From the NCBI RefSeq assembly GCF_004355185.1, contig NZ_CP037922.1, positions 1,736,001 through 1,800,000 of the forward strand: a DNA stretch of 64,000 nucleotides, read 5' to 3'. This DNA comes from Hymenobacter radiodurans. GTDB taxonomy: Bacteria; Bacteroidota; Bacteroidia; Cytophagales; Hymenobacteraceae. The notes under the pieces are model-generated. The model was not told the DNA's origin. It saw only the letters and a program-made list of their open reading frames with translations, and ran no database searches. The position numbers and the translations under genes are program-made. Positions within the stretch are counted from its first letter, which is position 1, and the number at the start of each line of letters is the position of its first letter. This document shows positions 30,301 through 39,681 of the stretch, in pieces.

Positions 30301-30510
30301 TACCTGAAGCTGCGCAACATCCAGCTGGGCTATTCGCTGCCCGCCACCTTGGTTAGCAAGATTAAGCTGCAAGGGGTGCGCGTGTACGTGCAGAGCCAGA
30401 ACTTATTCACTGTCAAGAGCAAGGAGTACACCGGCCCGGACCCCGAGGTAACCAACTACCAGTACCCGGTTCCCCGCATTTTCACCACCGGCCTCAACGT
30501 TTCCTTCTAA
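27353..30510 (+). CDS. SusC/RagA TonB-linked transporter of the fructan locus, one frameshift
   Basis: An outer-membrane TonB-dependent transporter of about 1052 residues that imports oligosaccharides with its SusD partner. It has an N-terminal signal region, a carboxypeptidase-regulatory-like domain (about 45-120, VTGQVVDDKGAGIPGVTVLV), a TonB-box-like DEVVVTGYQ, a plug domain (VRIRGIGTLGNNDPLYVIDG, ASAASIYGSRASNGVIII) and a long barrel ending in FTTGLNVSF. The frame breaks at the G5 run 28525-28529; a sixth G joins YNFLGG to KLKIGENLTI, a common SusC sequence. Fructan import is inferred from the adjoining fructokinase, GH32 and hybrid sensor genes. Confidence 0.92.
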
Positions 30511-30531
30511 TCATCCGCCAGCATTACTACC

Positions 30532-32252
30532 ATGAAAATCCTGAAATCCAGCGTACTGGCGATTTCGCTGCTCGCCCTTTCCTATGGCTGCAACGACAAA
30601 GAGTTTCTCAATGTGCAGCCCACCGGCGCGCTCAGCGACGACCAGCTGAATACCGCCGCCAATATTGAAAAGCAGGTTATTGCCACCTACTCCCAACTTG
30701 GTAACGACGTGTACCGCGCGCCTTATACCTCTTTGTGGCCCTACGGCAACGTCCGCGCCGGCGACGCTTACAAAGGTGGCAACGGCACGGCCGACGTGGA
30801 TGCGTTTCACTTCTACGAAACCTTCACTTTCAACCGCCTCGATGTAGGCAACACCGACGAGCTGTGGTTCCTGATCTACATTGGCATCTCGCGGGCCAAC
30901 GACGCCCTGCGCCGCCTCGAAACTGTTGATGCGGCGGCTATGCCGAATAAGGCCATTCGTCAGGGCGAGATGCGCTTTCTGCGCGGCCACTTCTACTTTA
31001 TGCTCAAGGAGCTCTTCAAGCGTGTTCCCTACATCGACGAGAAAGTGCCCACTGCGGAGTACGCTACCGTATCGAACGTAGCCCTGACCAACGACGAGCT
31101 ATGGACCAAGATTGCCGACGATTTCCGCTTTGCGGTAGCTAATCTGCCTGACGCTCAGCCTGAAATAGGGCGGGCCAATAAATCGGCAGCGCAGGCTTAC
31201 CTGGCCAAAACGCTGCTTTTCCAGGCTTACGTACAGAGCGATAACAACGCCGTTACATCCGTCGACCAGGCGAAGCTCCAGGAAGTGGTTTCCCTAACTA
31301 ACCAGGTCATTGCCTCGGGCAAATACTCGCTGCACGCTGACTTTGCCACCAACTTCCTGACGGCCGGCGATAACGGCGTGGAGTCGGTGTTTGCTATCCA
31401 GTTTTCGCGCAACGACGGTACCCCAAAGGCCGCACCGACCGCGGCAACTGTCTGAACTATCCGATGAACCCCGACTACGGCTGCTGCGGGTTTCATCAGC
31501 CCAGCCAGAACCTGGTCAACGCCTTCAAGACGGATGCTCAGGGCCTGCCGTTGTTCGAGACCTTCAACAACTCGGACCTAAGTGCGCCCGCTGATTTCCA
31601 GGCCAATACCGTCGATCCGCGCCTCGATCATTCCGTTGGTATTCCATCGCACCCTTATAAATACTCGCCGTCGTTCATCTTTGAAACCTCCTGGCTCCGC
31701 GACCAGAATACCTATGGCGTGTATATGTCGATGAAGGAAAACGTGCTGCCTACGGATCCGAGCTTCCAAAAAACGCCCCCCTTCATGACCTCATCGAAGA
31801 ACTGGACCATCATCCGCTTCGCCGATGTGCTGCTCTGGAAAGCGGAAGCCTTGATTGAGTTAAATCGCTCGGCCGAAGCTTTGCCCATCATCAACCAGAT
31901 TCGGCAGCGGGCTCAGAACAGCACCGCCCGGTTGAAAACCACTTCCGGCGCCAACATCTCCAACTACCGGATCGGCCAGTACTCGGCTGGAGTTTGGAAT
32001 CAGGCATACGCTCGCCAGGCGCTGCGCTTTGAGCGCCGCTTAGAGTTTGCTTTGGAAGGCCAGCGCTTCTTCGACCTCGTGCGCTGGGGAATCGCGGCCG
32101 ATTACCTGAACACGTACTTTGAAAAGGAGAAAACGAAGCGTCAGCACCTAAAGGACGCCCGCTTCACCCGTGGCCGCGACGAATACCTGCCAATTCCGTT
32201 AAATCAAATCAACTTCAGCAAAGGCCTGTACCAGCAGAATCCAGGTTGGTAG
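30532..32252 (+). CDS. SusD/RagB nutrient-binding lipoprotein of the fructan locus, one frameshift
   Basis: A surface lipoprotein of about 573 residues that caps the SusC barrel and binds glycans. The signal ends at a lipobox with Cys20 (LALSYGC), followed by DKEFLNVQPTGALSDDQL, typical of SusD. The frame breaks at the C4 run 31421-31424; one added C joins SRNDGTPK to GRTDRGNCLNYPM. The C-terminal half keeps the family's FADVLLWKAEALIELN and RFERRLEFALEGQRFFDLVRW motifs. It begins 21 bases after SusC and is certainly co-transcribed with it. Ligand specificity is inferred from context. Confidence 0.92.
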
Positions 32253-32260
32253 GCGGCGCT

Positions 32261-32312
32261 AACGACGGGCCTCACTCCCTAGCCCCCTCTCGTAGGGGAG
32301 AGGCCCGTCGTT
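32261..32312. terminator. Hairpin between SusD and fructokinase genes
   Basis: A perfect 13-base stem AACGACGGGCCTC (32261-32273) / GAGGCCCGTCGTT (32300-32312) with an inner CCCCT/AGGGG hairpin, nine bases after the SusD stop. Without a long T-run it may be a partial terminator or a processing/stability hairpin that separates SusCD from downstream expression. Confidence 0.5.
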
Positions 32313-32345
32313 TGAATGCTACTAAAACTATAAACTCAACTTCTT

Positions 32346-33239
32346 ATGCAAAATACAGTTGTGTGCTTCGGTGAAACGCTCTGGGATGTGCTGCCCTCGG
32401 GTAAGCAGCCGGGCGGAGCACCTTTCAACGTGGCGGTGCACCTGCATCAGTTTGGGCAGCCCGTAGAGCTTATCAGCCGGGTCGGCGACGACGACCTGGG
32501 AACGGAGCTGTTGGATTTCCTAGAAAGTCGAGGCGTCAGCACAAAGTATGTGCAGCGCGGTAAGACGCATTTGACGGGCGTAGTGAAGGCCAACGTAGAC
32601 GACCGTAATGAGGTAGTTTACAAAATTGTGCAGCCTGTGGCCTGGGACTACATCCAATACGATAATGAGGTGCGCGACCTAGTGGCCGGCGCCAAAGTAT
32701 TCGTATATGGTAGTCTGGCGGCGCGTAGTCAGGCCACGCGCGAAACCCTGTATCGGCTGCTGCAGAGTGCCCAACTCAAGGTATTCGACGTGAACATGCG
32801 CCCGCCGCATTATACCCGCGAGGTCATTAAATACCTGCTGGAACAAGCTGATGTGGTGAAAATGAATCACCATGAGCTGGCCGAAATCCTGGATTGGTTT
32901 GGCGGTAGCACCGAAGACGAAGCGGCCTTGGCTGGACTGGCCAGTCGTTTTGACTTGAAAGCTGTGTGCGTCACGCTCGGCGCCGACGGGGCCATGCTAT
33001 GGGCTGGGGGGCAATTTTACCGCGCCCCCGGTATCAAAGTAGAAGTAGTGGATACCATCGGCAGCGGCGACGCGTTCCTGGCGGCTTTCCTGCGAGCTTG
33101 GTTAAGCGGGCGCACCTACGACGAATGCCTGCGCATTGCCTGCGCGAGTGGGGCTTTAGTTGCGACCTATCAGGGCGCAACCCCAGCCCTCAGCGAAGCG
33201 CATATTACGGAGTTGCTGGACGTTCAAGTTCGGCAGTAA
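32346..33239 (+). CDS. Fructokinase, PfkB family
   Basis: A 297-residue cytoplasmic kinase that phosphorylates fructose to fructose-6-phosphate. The PfkB fold is shown by the N-terminal signature GGAPFNVAVHLHQFG, the substrate-contact segment ELISRVGDDDLG, and the C-terminal signature DTIGSGDAFLAAFL with catalytic Asp242. Length and motifs match bacterial fructokinases rather than ribokinase or KDG kinase. It sits between SusD and a GH32 gene, which makes fructose the natural substrate. The frame is intact, including a G6 run at 33005-33010. Confidence 0.9.
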   Translation: MQNTVVCFGETLWDVLPSGKQPGGAPFNVAVHLHQFGQPVELISRVGDDDLGTELLDFLESRGVSTKYVQRGKTHLTGVVKANVDDRNEVVYKIVQPVAWDYIQYDNEVRDLVAGAKVFVYGSLAARSQATRETLYRLLQSAQLKVFDVNMRPPHYTREVIKYLLEQADVVKMNHHELAEILDWFGGSTEDEAALAGLASRFDLKAVCVTLGADGAMLWAGGQFYRAPGIKVEVVDTIGSGDAFLAAFLRAWLSGRTYDECLRIACASGALVATYQGATPALSEAHITELLDVQVRQ

Positions 33240-33254
33240 ATCATGCTCCTCTAG

Positions 33255-33351
33255 GCGGTCATGCAGAGCGAAGCATCTCGCGTGCTAACGTCAGATTAGT
33301 AATCTTACTACCGATGGCGAGATGCTTCGCTCCGCTCTGCATGACCGCCTT
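33255..33351. repeat. Palindromic intergenic repeat, copy B
   Basis: Inverted repeat with GGCGGTCATGCAGAGCGAAG at the left, GCGAAGCATCTCGC, a loop with AGATTAGTAATCTTAC, and GCGAGATGCTTCGC then CTCTGCATGACCGCC at the right. The arms match the copy at 27152-27249; the loop matches it on the opposite strand. Confidence 0.85.
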
Positions 33352-33381
33352 TTTCCTTAATAGGTCATTTATCAACTCCCT

Positions 33382-34890
33382 ATGAAAAAACTGATTTGTC
33401 TAATTGTGGGCCTGCTGGGCCTGACGCTCAGCGGCTGGGCCCAACGGCCGCAAGCTACTGAGCAGTACCGCCCCAAGTTTCACTTCACCCCGAAGGCGAA
33501 GTGGATGAACGACCCTAACGGCATGGTCTATAGCAAGGGGACGTATCACCTGTTCTATCAATATTACCCCGACAGCACCATATGGGGGCCGATGCACTGG
33601 GGCCACGCCACCAGCAAGGATTTGGTAAGCTGGCAGCACCAACCCGTTGCCTTATATCCTGACAGCCTGGGGTACATCTTCTCAGGCAGCGCCGTTCTGG
33701 ATGTGAACAATACTTCGGGCTTCGGCAAAAACGGCCAGGCGCCGATGGTGGCTATTTTCACCCATCACAACCCGAAGCTGGAGAAGCTGGGGGGCAATAA
33801 GCACCAGAATCAGAGTATTGCCTATAGCCTGGACGAGGGCAAAACCTGGACGAAGTACGAGAAGAACCCAGTGCTGAAAAATCCCGGCATTCCGGACTTC
33901 CGCGACCCAAAAGTGAGCTGGTACGAGAAGGACAAGAAGTGGATTATGACCCTGGCCACCAAAGACCGCATCACGTTTTACTCCTCGCCCAACTTAAAGG
34001 ATTGGACCAAGCAAAGTGAGTTTGGCGAGAAGGTAGGCGCGCACGGCGGCGTGTGGGAGTGCCCCGACTTGTTCCCACTGACGCTGGGGGGCAAAAAGCA
34101 ATGGGTGTTGTTGGTGAGCATCAACCCCGGCGGCCCCAACAAAGGCTCGGCGACCCAATACTTCGTGGGCGACTTCGACGGTAAGAAATTCACGCCTCTT
34201 TCTACCGATACCAAATGGGTTGATTATGGCCCTGACAACTACGCCGGCGTGACGTGGTCGAACACCGGCGACCGGAAGATATTCTTGGGTTGGATGAGCA
34301 ATTGGGAATACGCTAATCAGGTGCCCACGTACCCCTGGCGCAGCGCCATGACCATCCCGCGCGACTTGTCGCTGCGCAAAGTAGGAACGGAAGTGCTGTT
34401 GGTGTCGCAGCCATCCAAGGAAGTAAGCAAGCTGGAATCAGGAGAAATTACACTGGATAATGTAGCGGTGAAAGAGGAGATGAACCTCTCAGACAAGACC
34501 AAGAACACGGGGCCATTCCAACTAAAGCTCTCTGCTGATCAGCTCGCTGACTTTGCCGTGGTTTTGACTAACGACCGTAAGGAAGAAGTGCTGATTGGCT
34601 ACGACAAGAAAGCCAACCAATACTACATCGACCGCACCAAATCCGGCAAGCTTGATTTCAGTAACAAATTTGCGAGTCGGGCCACTGCGCCGCGCCTGAC
34701 CACCAGCGCGAAAATGGACTTGACACTCATTGTGGATGCCGCTTCTGTAGAATTGTTTGCTGACGAAGGCCTGACCGCCATGACGGGCATCTTCTTTCCC
34801 ACTGAAGAATTTAAAACCATCAAGGTTCGGGCGGCTAATCCGCTTACGCTGCGCAAAGTCACTTACAAGCGTATGGGCGTCGGAATCTAA
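33382..34890 (+). CDS. GH32 fructanase (levanase/inulinase-type)
   Basis: A 502-residue exported glycoside hydrolase that releases fructose from levan, inulin or sucrose. A signal peptide (MKKLICLIVGLLGLTLSGWAQ) is followed by the five-bladed propeller. The catalytic residues are all present: nucleophile Asp44 in WMNDPNG, Asp175 in FRDPK (transition-state stabiliser) and acid/base Glu226 in WECPDLF. FSGSAV is also conserved. The C-terminal beta-sandwich ends with FADEGLTAMTGIFFP. It is the last gene of the fructan locus and is followed by a strong hairpin. Exo versus endo action cannot be told from sequence alone. Confidence 0.93.
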   Translation: MKKLICLIVGLLGLTLSGWAQRPQATEQYRPKFHFTPKAKWMNDPNGMVYSKGTYHLFYQYYPDSTIWGPMHWGHATSKDLVSWQHQPVALYPDSLGYIFSGSAVLDVNNTSGFGKNGQAPMVAIFTHHNPKLEKLGGNKHQNQSIAYSLDEGKTWTKYEKNPVLKNPGIPDFRDPKVSWYEKDKKWIMTLATKDRITFYSSPNLKDWTKQSEFGEKVGAHGGVWECPDLFPLTLGGKKQWVLLVSINPGGPNKGSATQYFVGDFDGKKFTPLSTDTKWVDYGPDNYAGVTWSNTGDRKIFLGWMSNWEYANQVPTYPWRSAMTIPRDLSLRKVGTEVLLVSQPSKEVSKLESGEITLDNVAVKEEMNLSDKTKNTGPFQLKLSADQLADFAVVLTNDRKEEVLIGYDKKANQYYIDRTKSGKLDFSNKFASRATAPRLTTSAKMDLTLIVDAASVELFADEGLTAMTGIFFPTEEFKTIKVRAANPLTLRKVTYKRMGVGI

Positions 34891-34922
34891 TACTCCTGTG
34901 ACGGTTTCACTGAAGAAGCCGC

Positions 34923-34989
34923 GCAATAAAAGCAAATCGGGCAGCAGGCTGAGCTAGATTCAGCCTGCTGCCCGATTTGCTTTTATTGC
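34923..34989. terminator. Long perfect hairpin ending the fructan locus
   Basis: A stem of about 30 base pairs: it opens with GCAATAAAAGCAAATCGG (from 34923) and closes with CCGATTTGCTTTTATTGC (to 34989), with a six-base loop. It lies about 30 bases past the GH32 stop and contains TTTTAT in the descending arm. Confidence 0.8.
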
Positions 34990-35111
34990 ATCGTCATAAA
35001 ATACAACATTGACGCAGCGTTACAGACGTTACTTCTTTCATTAGATCACGCACGACGGCTTTAAAAGCGCATTATTTGGGTGTTGTAAAAGGCCCCAGAG
35101 GAAGGCATGAG

Positions 35112-35130
35112 AACGTTCCCGGTAACGATT
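35112..35130. promoter_or_regulatory. LacI-type operator upstream of the pectinase genes
   Basis: AACGTTCCCGGTAACGATT has palindromic half-sites CGTT..AACG around a central CCGG. The same element (AACGTTCCCGATAACGTT) lies at 42637-42654 between the LacI gene and kduD, and both are followed by GCG and an AATAAA stretch. Symmetry with a central CG is typical of LacI-family operators. Confidence 0.6.
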
Positions 35131-35276
35131 GCGCAAATAAACTCTCTGCGAAGCCCGTTTCCCTAAAGCCTCCGTCTGTAGCTTAAGCTATTGCTCAATA
35201 GCTGCGAAAGCGGCCGCATCAGGAAAGAATTACACTCCAGCCCGAGCTGGGGGCTTTTTTCTTTAAAGCTCATTCC

Positions 35277-37637
35277 ATGAAAAAATACGCTGTATTGTTC
35301 TTGTCTTTGGTCGCTCTGGCCTTCCGACCGGCCGAGGAAAAGAAGGTTCAAGTATTCCTGGTTGGCGACTCCACGATGTCGGAGAAGCCGGACCGTAGCA
35401 AGCCGGAGCGCGGCTGGGGCATGTACTTTGACCAGTTCTTTGATGGCGAAACCACCGTGCAGAACCACGCCATGAATGGGCGTAGCACCCGCAATTTTCG
35501 TCACGAAGGCCGCTGGGCTAAGGTGATGGAGCAGGTGAAGCCCGGCGACTGGGTGCTTATCCAGTTTGGCCACAACGACCAAAAAAAGGAAGACACCGCC
35601 CGCTACGCCGCGCCCCAAACTGATTACCGCAAAAACCTGACGCGCTACGTGCAGGAAGCCAAGCAGCGGGGGGCAAATCCGGTGCTGCTCACGCCTGTGG
35701 GCCGGCGCTACTTTGATGAGCAGGGCAAGCGCAAAGACGACCACGGCGAGTATCCGTCGGTGGTGCGTGAGGTGGCCAAGTCGCAGAAAGTGCCGCTGAT
35801 TGACATGCACGAGAAGAGCTGGGCACTGTACTCTCAACTGGGTGAGAAGGGTAGCCGAGACCTTTTCTGGAGTTACCAGAACGGCTACTACCAAGAGAAC
35901 CCGGTGCCCCCAGCCAAGAACGACAACACCCACTTTTCGGCCTACGGCGCTGAGCTAATTGCGCAGCTGGTTGCCCAGGACATAAAGAAGCAGAACCTGG
36001 GTATAGCCAGTCACCTGAAGCCCTTAGCCTTTGCGGGTAAGTACGCCTTTGATTTGCCGGTAGTACTCCAGCCTTCGTTCCGCGCCGATACGTTTAATAT
36101 CACCAAGTTCGGGGCCGTAGCCGATGGCCAAACCCTGAACACCGAGGCGTTTCGCAAGGCCATTGAGGCATGTAGCCAGCAGGGCGGCGTAGTATTGGTG
36201 CCGCGCGGCTTGTGGCTCACGGGCCCAATTCAGCTGAAAAGCAACGTGAACTTACACGTGCAGCGGGGCGCTTTGGTTCAATTCAGCAACAAACTCTCCG
36301 ACTACAAACTCATTAAAACGAACTGGGAGGGCGAGGACGCCGTGCGCAATCAGTCCCCCATTTCGGGCTACGACCTCGTGAATATTGCCATTACTGGCGA
36401 GGGTACTTTCGATGGTGCCGGCGACTCTTGGCGCATGGTGAAGAAGGAGAAGCTAAGCGAAGGGCAGTGGCAGAAGCTCGTGAAGTCGGGCGGCGTGGTA
36501 GACGAAAAAGGCACCACCTGGTACCCGACGGCTAGTTCTTTGAAAGGATCACTTTCGCCCAAAATCTGGGTTATTCCTGCTGGTCAAACCGATGTGGATC
36601 TCAACCATCTTTCCGAAGTAAAAGACTTTCTGCGGCCCAACATGCTCAGCCTACAGCGCTGCAAGCAGATTTTGCTCGAAGGCTTCACCATTCAGAACTC
36701 GCCGGCCTGGACTATCCACCCGCTGCTCTGCGACAACATTACCCTGCGCAACGTGACGGCCAAAAACCCTTGGTACGGCCAAAACACCGACGCCCTCGAC
36801 CTCGAATCTTGCCGCAATGGTTTGGTAGAAGGCTGCACCTTCGACGTGGGCGACGACGGCATCTGCATCAAGTCGGGCCGCGACGAGCAGGGCCGCAAGC
36901 GTGGGGTACCAACGGAGAACTTCATCATCCGCGACACCAAAGTATATCACGCCCACGGCGGCTTCGTAATTGGCTCCGAAATGTCGGGCGGCGCGCGCAA
37001 TATCTACGTGACCAACTGCACCTTCATGGGCACCGACGTAGGACTGCGCTTCAAAACGGCTCGTGGCCGCGGCGGGGTAGTAGAGAACATCTTCGTCGAT
37101 GGCGTGGACATGACTGACATTGCCGGCGAGGCCATTTTGTTTGACATGTTTTACGCGGCCAAAGACCCGGTCCAGGTAAACGGCGAGGCATTCGCTATTC
37201 CCGAAATCAAGGCGGAACCCCTGAACGAGGGAACACCGCAGTTCCGTAGCTTCCGTATCAAAAACGTGACCTGTAAAGGGGCCAATACTGGTATCCTGAT
37301 TCGCGGGGTACCCGAAATGAACATCAAGGACATTGAGATTGAAAACGTAGTGCTGGAAAGTAAAAAGGGCCTCGTATGTCAGGAAGCCGATGGTATCAAG
37401 CTCAAAAACGTAGCACTGTTTTCCACCGAAACCAAGCCAGTGCTGGAAGTGCAAAACAGTCGCAACATCGTGATGGACAACATCCGTTATACCAACGGCG
37501 CCGAATTGCTGCTGCGCGTAACCGGCGACCGGAGTAAGAATGTGAAATTGGTCAACACCAATGTAAAAGGCGCGAAGGAGGATGTAGAGTTCGGGAAAAA
37601 AGTGTCGAGAAAGGTGGTCACCGTTTCGAGCCGCTAA
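35277..37637 (+). CDS. Rhamnogalacturonan acetylesterase-GH28 polygalacturonase fusion
   Basis: A 786-residue two-enzyme protein for pectin. Residues 24-235 form an SGNH esterase of the rhamnogalacturonan acetylesterase type (catalytic Ser32 in VGDSTMS, MNGRSTRNF, FGHNDQKK, Asp216/His219 in DNTHFS). From about residue 260 a GH28 beta-helix follows, with NTDALDLESC (about 500), VGDDGICIKSGRD (about 525), AHGGFVIGSEMSGG (about 558) and RFKTARGRGG (about 591), the full set of catalytic and binding motifs. One protein would thus remove acetyl groups and cut galacturonan. A short hydrophobic N-terminus suggests export. It begins the pectin locus and has a LacI-type palindrome upstream. Confidence 0.92.
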   Translation: MKKYAVLFLSLVALAFRPAEEKKVQVFLVGDSTMSEKPDRSKPERGWGMYFDQFFDGETTVQNHAMNGRSTRNFRHEGRWAKVMEQVKPGDWVLIQFGHNDQKKEDTARYAAPQTDYRKNLTRYVQEAKQRGANPVLLTPVGRRYFDEQGKRKDDHGEYPSVVREVAKSQKVPLIDMHEKSWALYSQLGEKGSRDLFWSYQNGYYQENPVPPAKNDNTHFSAYGAELIAQLVAQDIKKQNLGIASHLKPLAFAGKYAFDLPVVLQPSFRADTFNITKFGAVADGQTLNTEAFRKAIEACSQQGGVVLVPRGLWLTGPIQLKSNVNLHVQRGALVQFSNKLSDYKLIKTNWEGEDAVRNQSPISGYDLVNIAITGEGTFDGAGDSWRMVKKEKLSEGQWQKLVKSGGVVDEKGTTWYPTASSLKGSLSPKIWVIPAGQTDVDLNHLSEVKDFLRPNMLSLQRCKQILLEGFTIQNSPAWTIHPLLCDNITLRNVTAKNPWYGQNTDALDLESCRNGLVEGCTFDVGDDGICIKSGRDEQGRKRGVPTENFIIRDTKVYHAHGGFVIGSEMSGGARNIYVTNCTFMGTDVGLRFKTARGRGGVVENIFVDGVDMTDIAGEAILFDMFYAAKDPVQVNGEAFAIPEIKAEPLNEGTPQFRSFRIKNVTCKGANTGILIRGVPEMNIKDIEIENVVLESKKGLVCQEADGIKLKNVALFSTETKPVLEVQNSRNIVMDNIRYTNGAELLLRVTGDRSKNVKLVNTNVKGAKEDVEFGKKVSRKVVTVSSR

Positions 37638-37709
37638 CCTATAAGAACAGTAACCCTCGCCTCGACTGAGGTGAGAGAATAGCCCATTGCTTAAGCTCAC
37701 ACAAAGCCT

Positions 37710-39655
37710 ATGTTCCGTAGTCTCTTCCTTGTCGGTTTTCTATTCTCGTTTGTTGCTGCGACGGCCCAAAAAGCCCCCCAGACGGCCGCGCGGCCTATGT
37801 CGCAGCGCATGGCTGATTCATTCATCAAATGGCACCCCGATTCTATTGTTATCGGCAGCCGGAAAATGACTCGGTGGGATTATGAGCAGGGCCTGATGCT
37901 GAAGGCATTGGAGCGGGTGTGGCAACGTACCGGCGACCCCAAATACTTCACTTATATTCAGAAAGATCTCGACCTGTTTGTGCAGCCCGATGGCAGTATT
38001 CGTACCTATAAAATCGAAGATTATAACCTCGATAACCTGACAACCGGCCACGCGCTTTTGCTGATGAGTCAGATGTCGTTGGGTAGCTCGGCGGTGCAGC
38101 AGAAATACGTTAAAGCCGCTCAATTGCTCCGCAAGCAGCTTGCGGAACAGCCCCGCACCAAAGCCGGCGGTTTCTGGCATAAGAAGATTTACCCCAATCA
38201 AATGTGGCTGGATGGCCTGTACATGGCTCAGCCATTTTACGCTGAGTACAACCAGGTTTTCAAACAAGCTCAGGATTTCGACGATGTAGCCAAGCAGTTT
38301 GCTTTGATCGAGAAAAACCTTGTTGATCCGAAAACTGGTCTGCTTTACCACGGCTACGATGAAAGCCGGGAGCAGCAGTGGGCCAACAAGCAAACGGGCC
38401 AGTCGCCCAACTTCTGGGACCGGGGCATGGGCTGGTACGCCATGGCCTTGGTTGATGTGCTTGACTACTTTCCGAAGGAGCACAAAGAGTACGCGAACCT
38501 GCTGAAATACGTGCAGCGGTTGGCGCCGGTATTAGCGAAATATCAGGACCAAAAAACGGGCACTTGGTCACTGGTAGTAGACCAAGGCTCCCGCAAAGGC
38601 AACTACGCCGAAGCCTCGGGTAGCAGCATGTTTGTGTACATGCTGGCCAAAGGCGTACGCATGGGCTACCTCGATAAATCGTATCAAAAAGTGGCCGATA
38701 AAGGCTATCAGGGCCTATTGAAAACCTTTGTAGCCAATGAGGCCGATGGCGCACTAGCCTTCAATGGAACCGTAAGTGTAGGCGGTCTGGGGGCAAACCT
38801 TACCGCGATGGTAGCTTTGAATACTACCTCAGCGAGCCGCTGCGCAAGAACGATTTGAAAGGCGTTGGGCCATTCATTCTGGCCAGTGTGGAGATGGAAA
38901 TTGCTGCTGAAAATAAGCTCGGCCAAGGCAAGACAGTAGGCCTAGATTATTACTTCAACCACGAGTCGCGCAAGAGCCCGATTACCGGCGAGCCGGAGCC
39001 ATTTCACTACACTTGGGAAGAGCGCACGCATGGTGGCTTCTGGTTCTGGGGCAATCAGTTTCGGGAGCTGGGGGGCAAAACAGTGTCTGTGCCCACGGCG
39101 CCAACAGCCGCCTCGCTCAAAGGGCTAGACGTATACATCATTGTAGATCCAGACACGCGCAAGGAAACCCCCAATCCGAACTTTGTAGAGGCCGCGCACG
39201 TGCAAGCTATCAGCGACTGGGTGAAGGCTGGCGGTACGTTAGTTCTATTCGCCAATGACACTTCCAACTGCGAAATTCCGCGCTTCAATCAGCTGGCTCA
39301 GGCCTTCGGATTACGCTTTGCTAACACCAGCCTTAACATGGTGAAGGGCGACCAATTCGAGCAAGGAAAAGTTGACCTGACCGGCGGCAAAACGGTGTTC
39401 AAAACGGCCAAGACGGCGTACGTAAAGGAGCTAGCCCCATTGGAAGTAAAGTCACCTGCTCAGCCGCTGGTCAAGAACGGCAATCACGTGATTATGGCTA
39501 CGGCCAAAGTGGGCAAAGGAACGGTGTTCGCGCTGGGTGACCCGTGGCTGTACAACGAGTATGTGGACGGCCGCAAAATTCCGGCTACGTACGAGAACTT
39601 TCAGGCTGGTAAAGATATGGCTACCTGGCTCCTGCAGCAAACCGTTCGCAAGTAA
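37710..39655 (+). CDS. GH105 unsaturated uronyl hydrolase with C-terminal GATase-like domain, one frameshift
   Basis: Residues 25-380 are a GH105 (YteR-type) hydrolase that removes the unsaturated uronic acid left by pectin lyases: QMWLDGLYMAQPFYAEY, FWDRGMGWYAMALVDVLDYF and EASGSSMFVYMLAKG are typical. The frame breaks at the G5 run 38789-38793; a sixth G gives VGGLGGKPYRDGSFEYYLSE, exactly the conserved GH105 end. About 250 further residues follow (LDVYIIVDPDT, WVKAGGTLVLFANDTSN, GKGTVFALGDPWLYNEY), resembling DUF4350/GATase-like domains of unknown role. The corrected length is about 648. A signal peptide (LFLVGFLFSFVAATAQ) is present. Confidence 0.9.
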
Positions 39656-39681
39656 GGCTGAGGCATTTAGCTTTACTTCTC

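Larger units (their letters stand above)
34891..35276. other. Intergenic control region between fructan and pectin loci
   Basis: It contains the 34923-34989 terminator, the LacI-type palindrome at 35112-35130, a 13-base segment (35078-35090) that recurs before the KDPG aldolase gene, and a small CCAGC/GCTGG hairpin followed by GGGGGCTTTTTT about 20 bases before the next start. Confidence 0.6.

Noticed and set aside
37656-37675. CTCGCCTC/GAGGTGAG hairpin between the GH28 and GH105 genes
   Set aside because: A short, imperfect stem (one G-T pair) without a T-run, too weak to call.
36651-37700. 349-residue minus-strand open frame opposite the GH28 domain
   Set aside because: It overlaps catalytic GH28 motifs on the other strand and shows no recognisable domain or signal.
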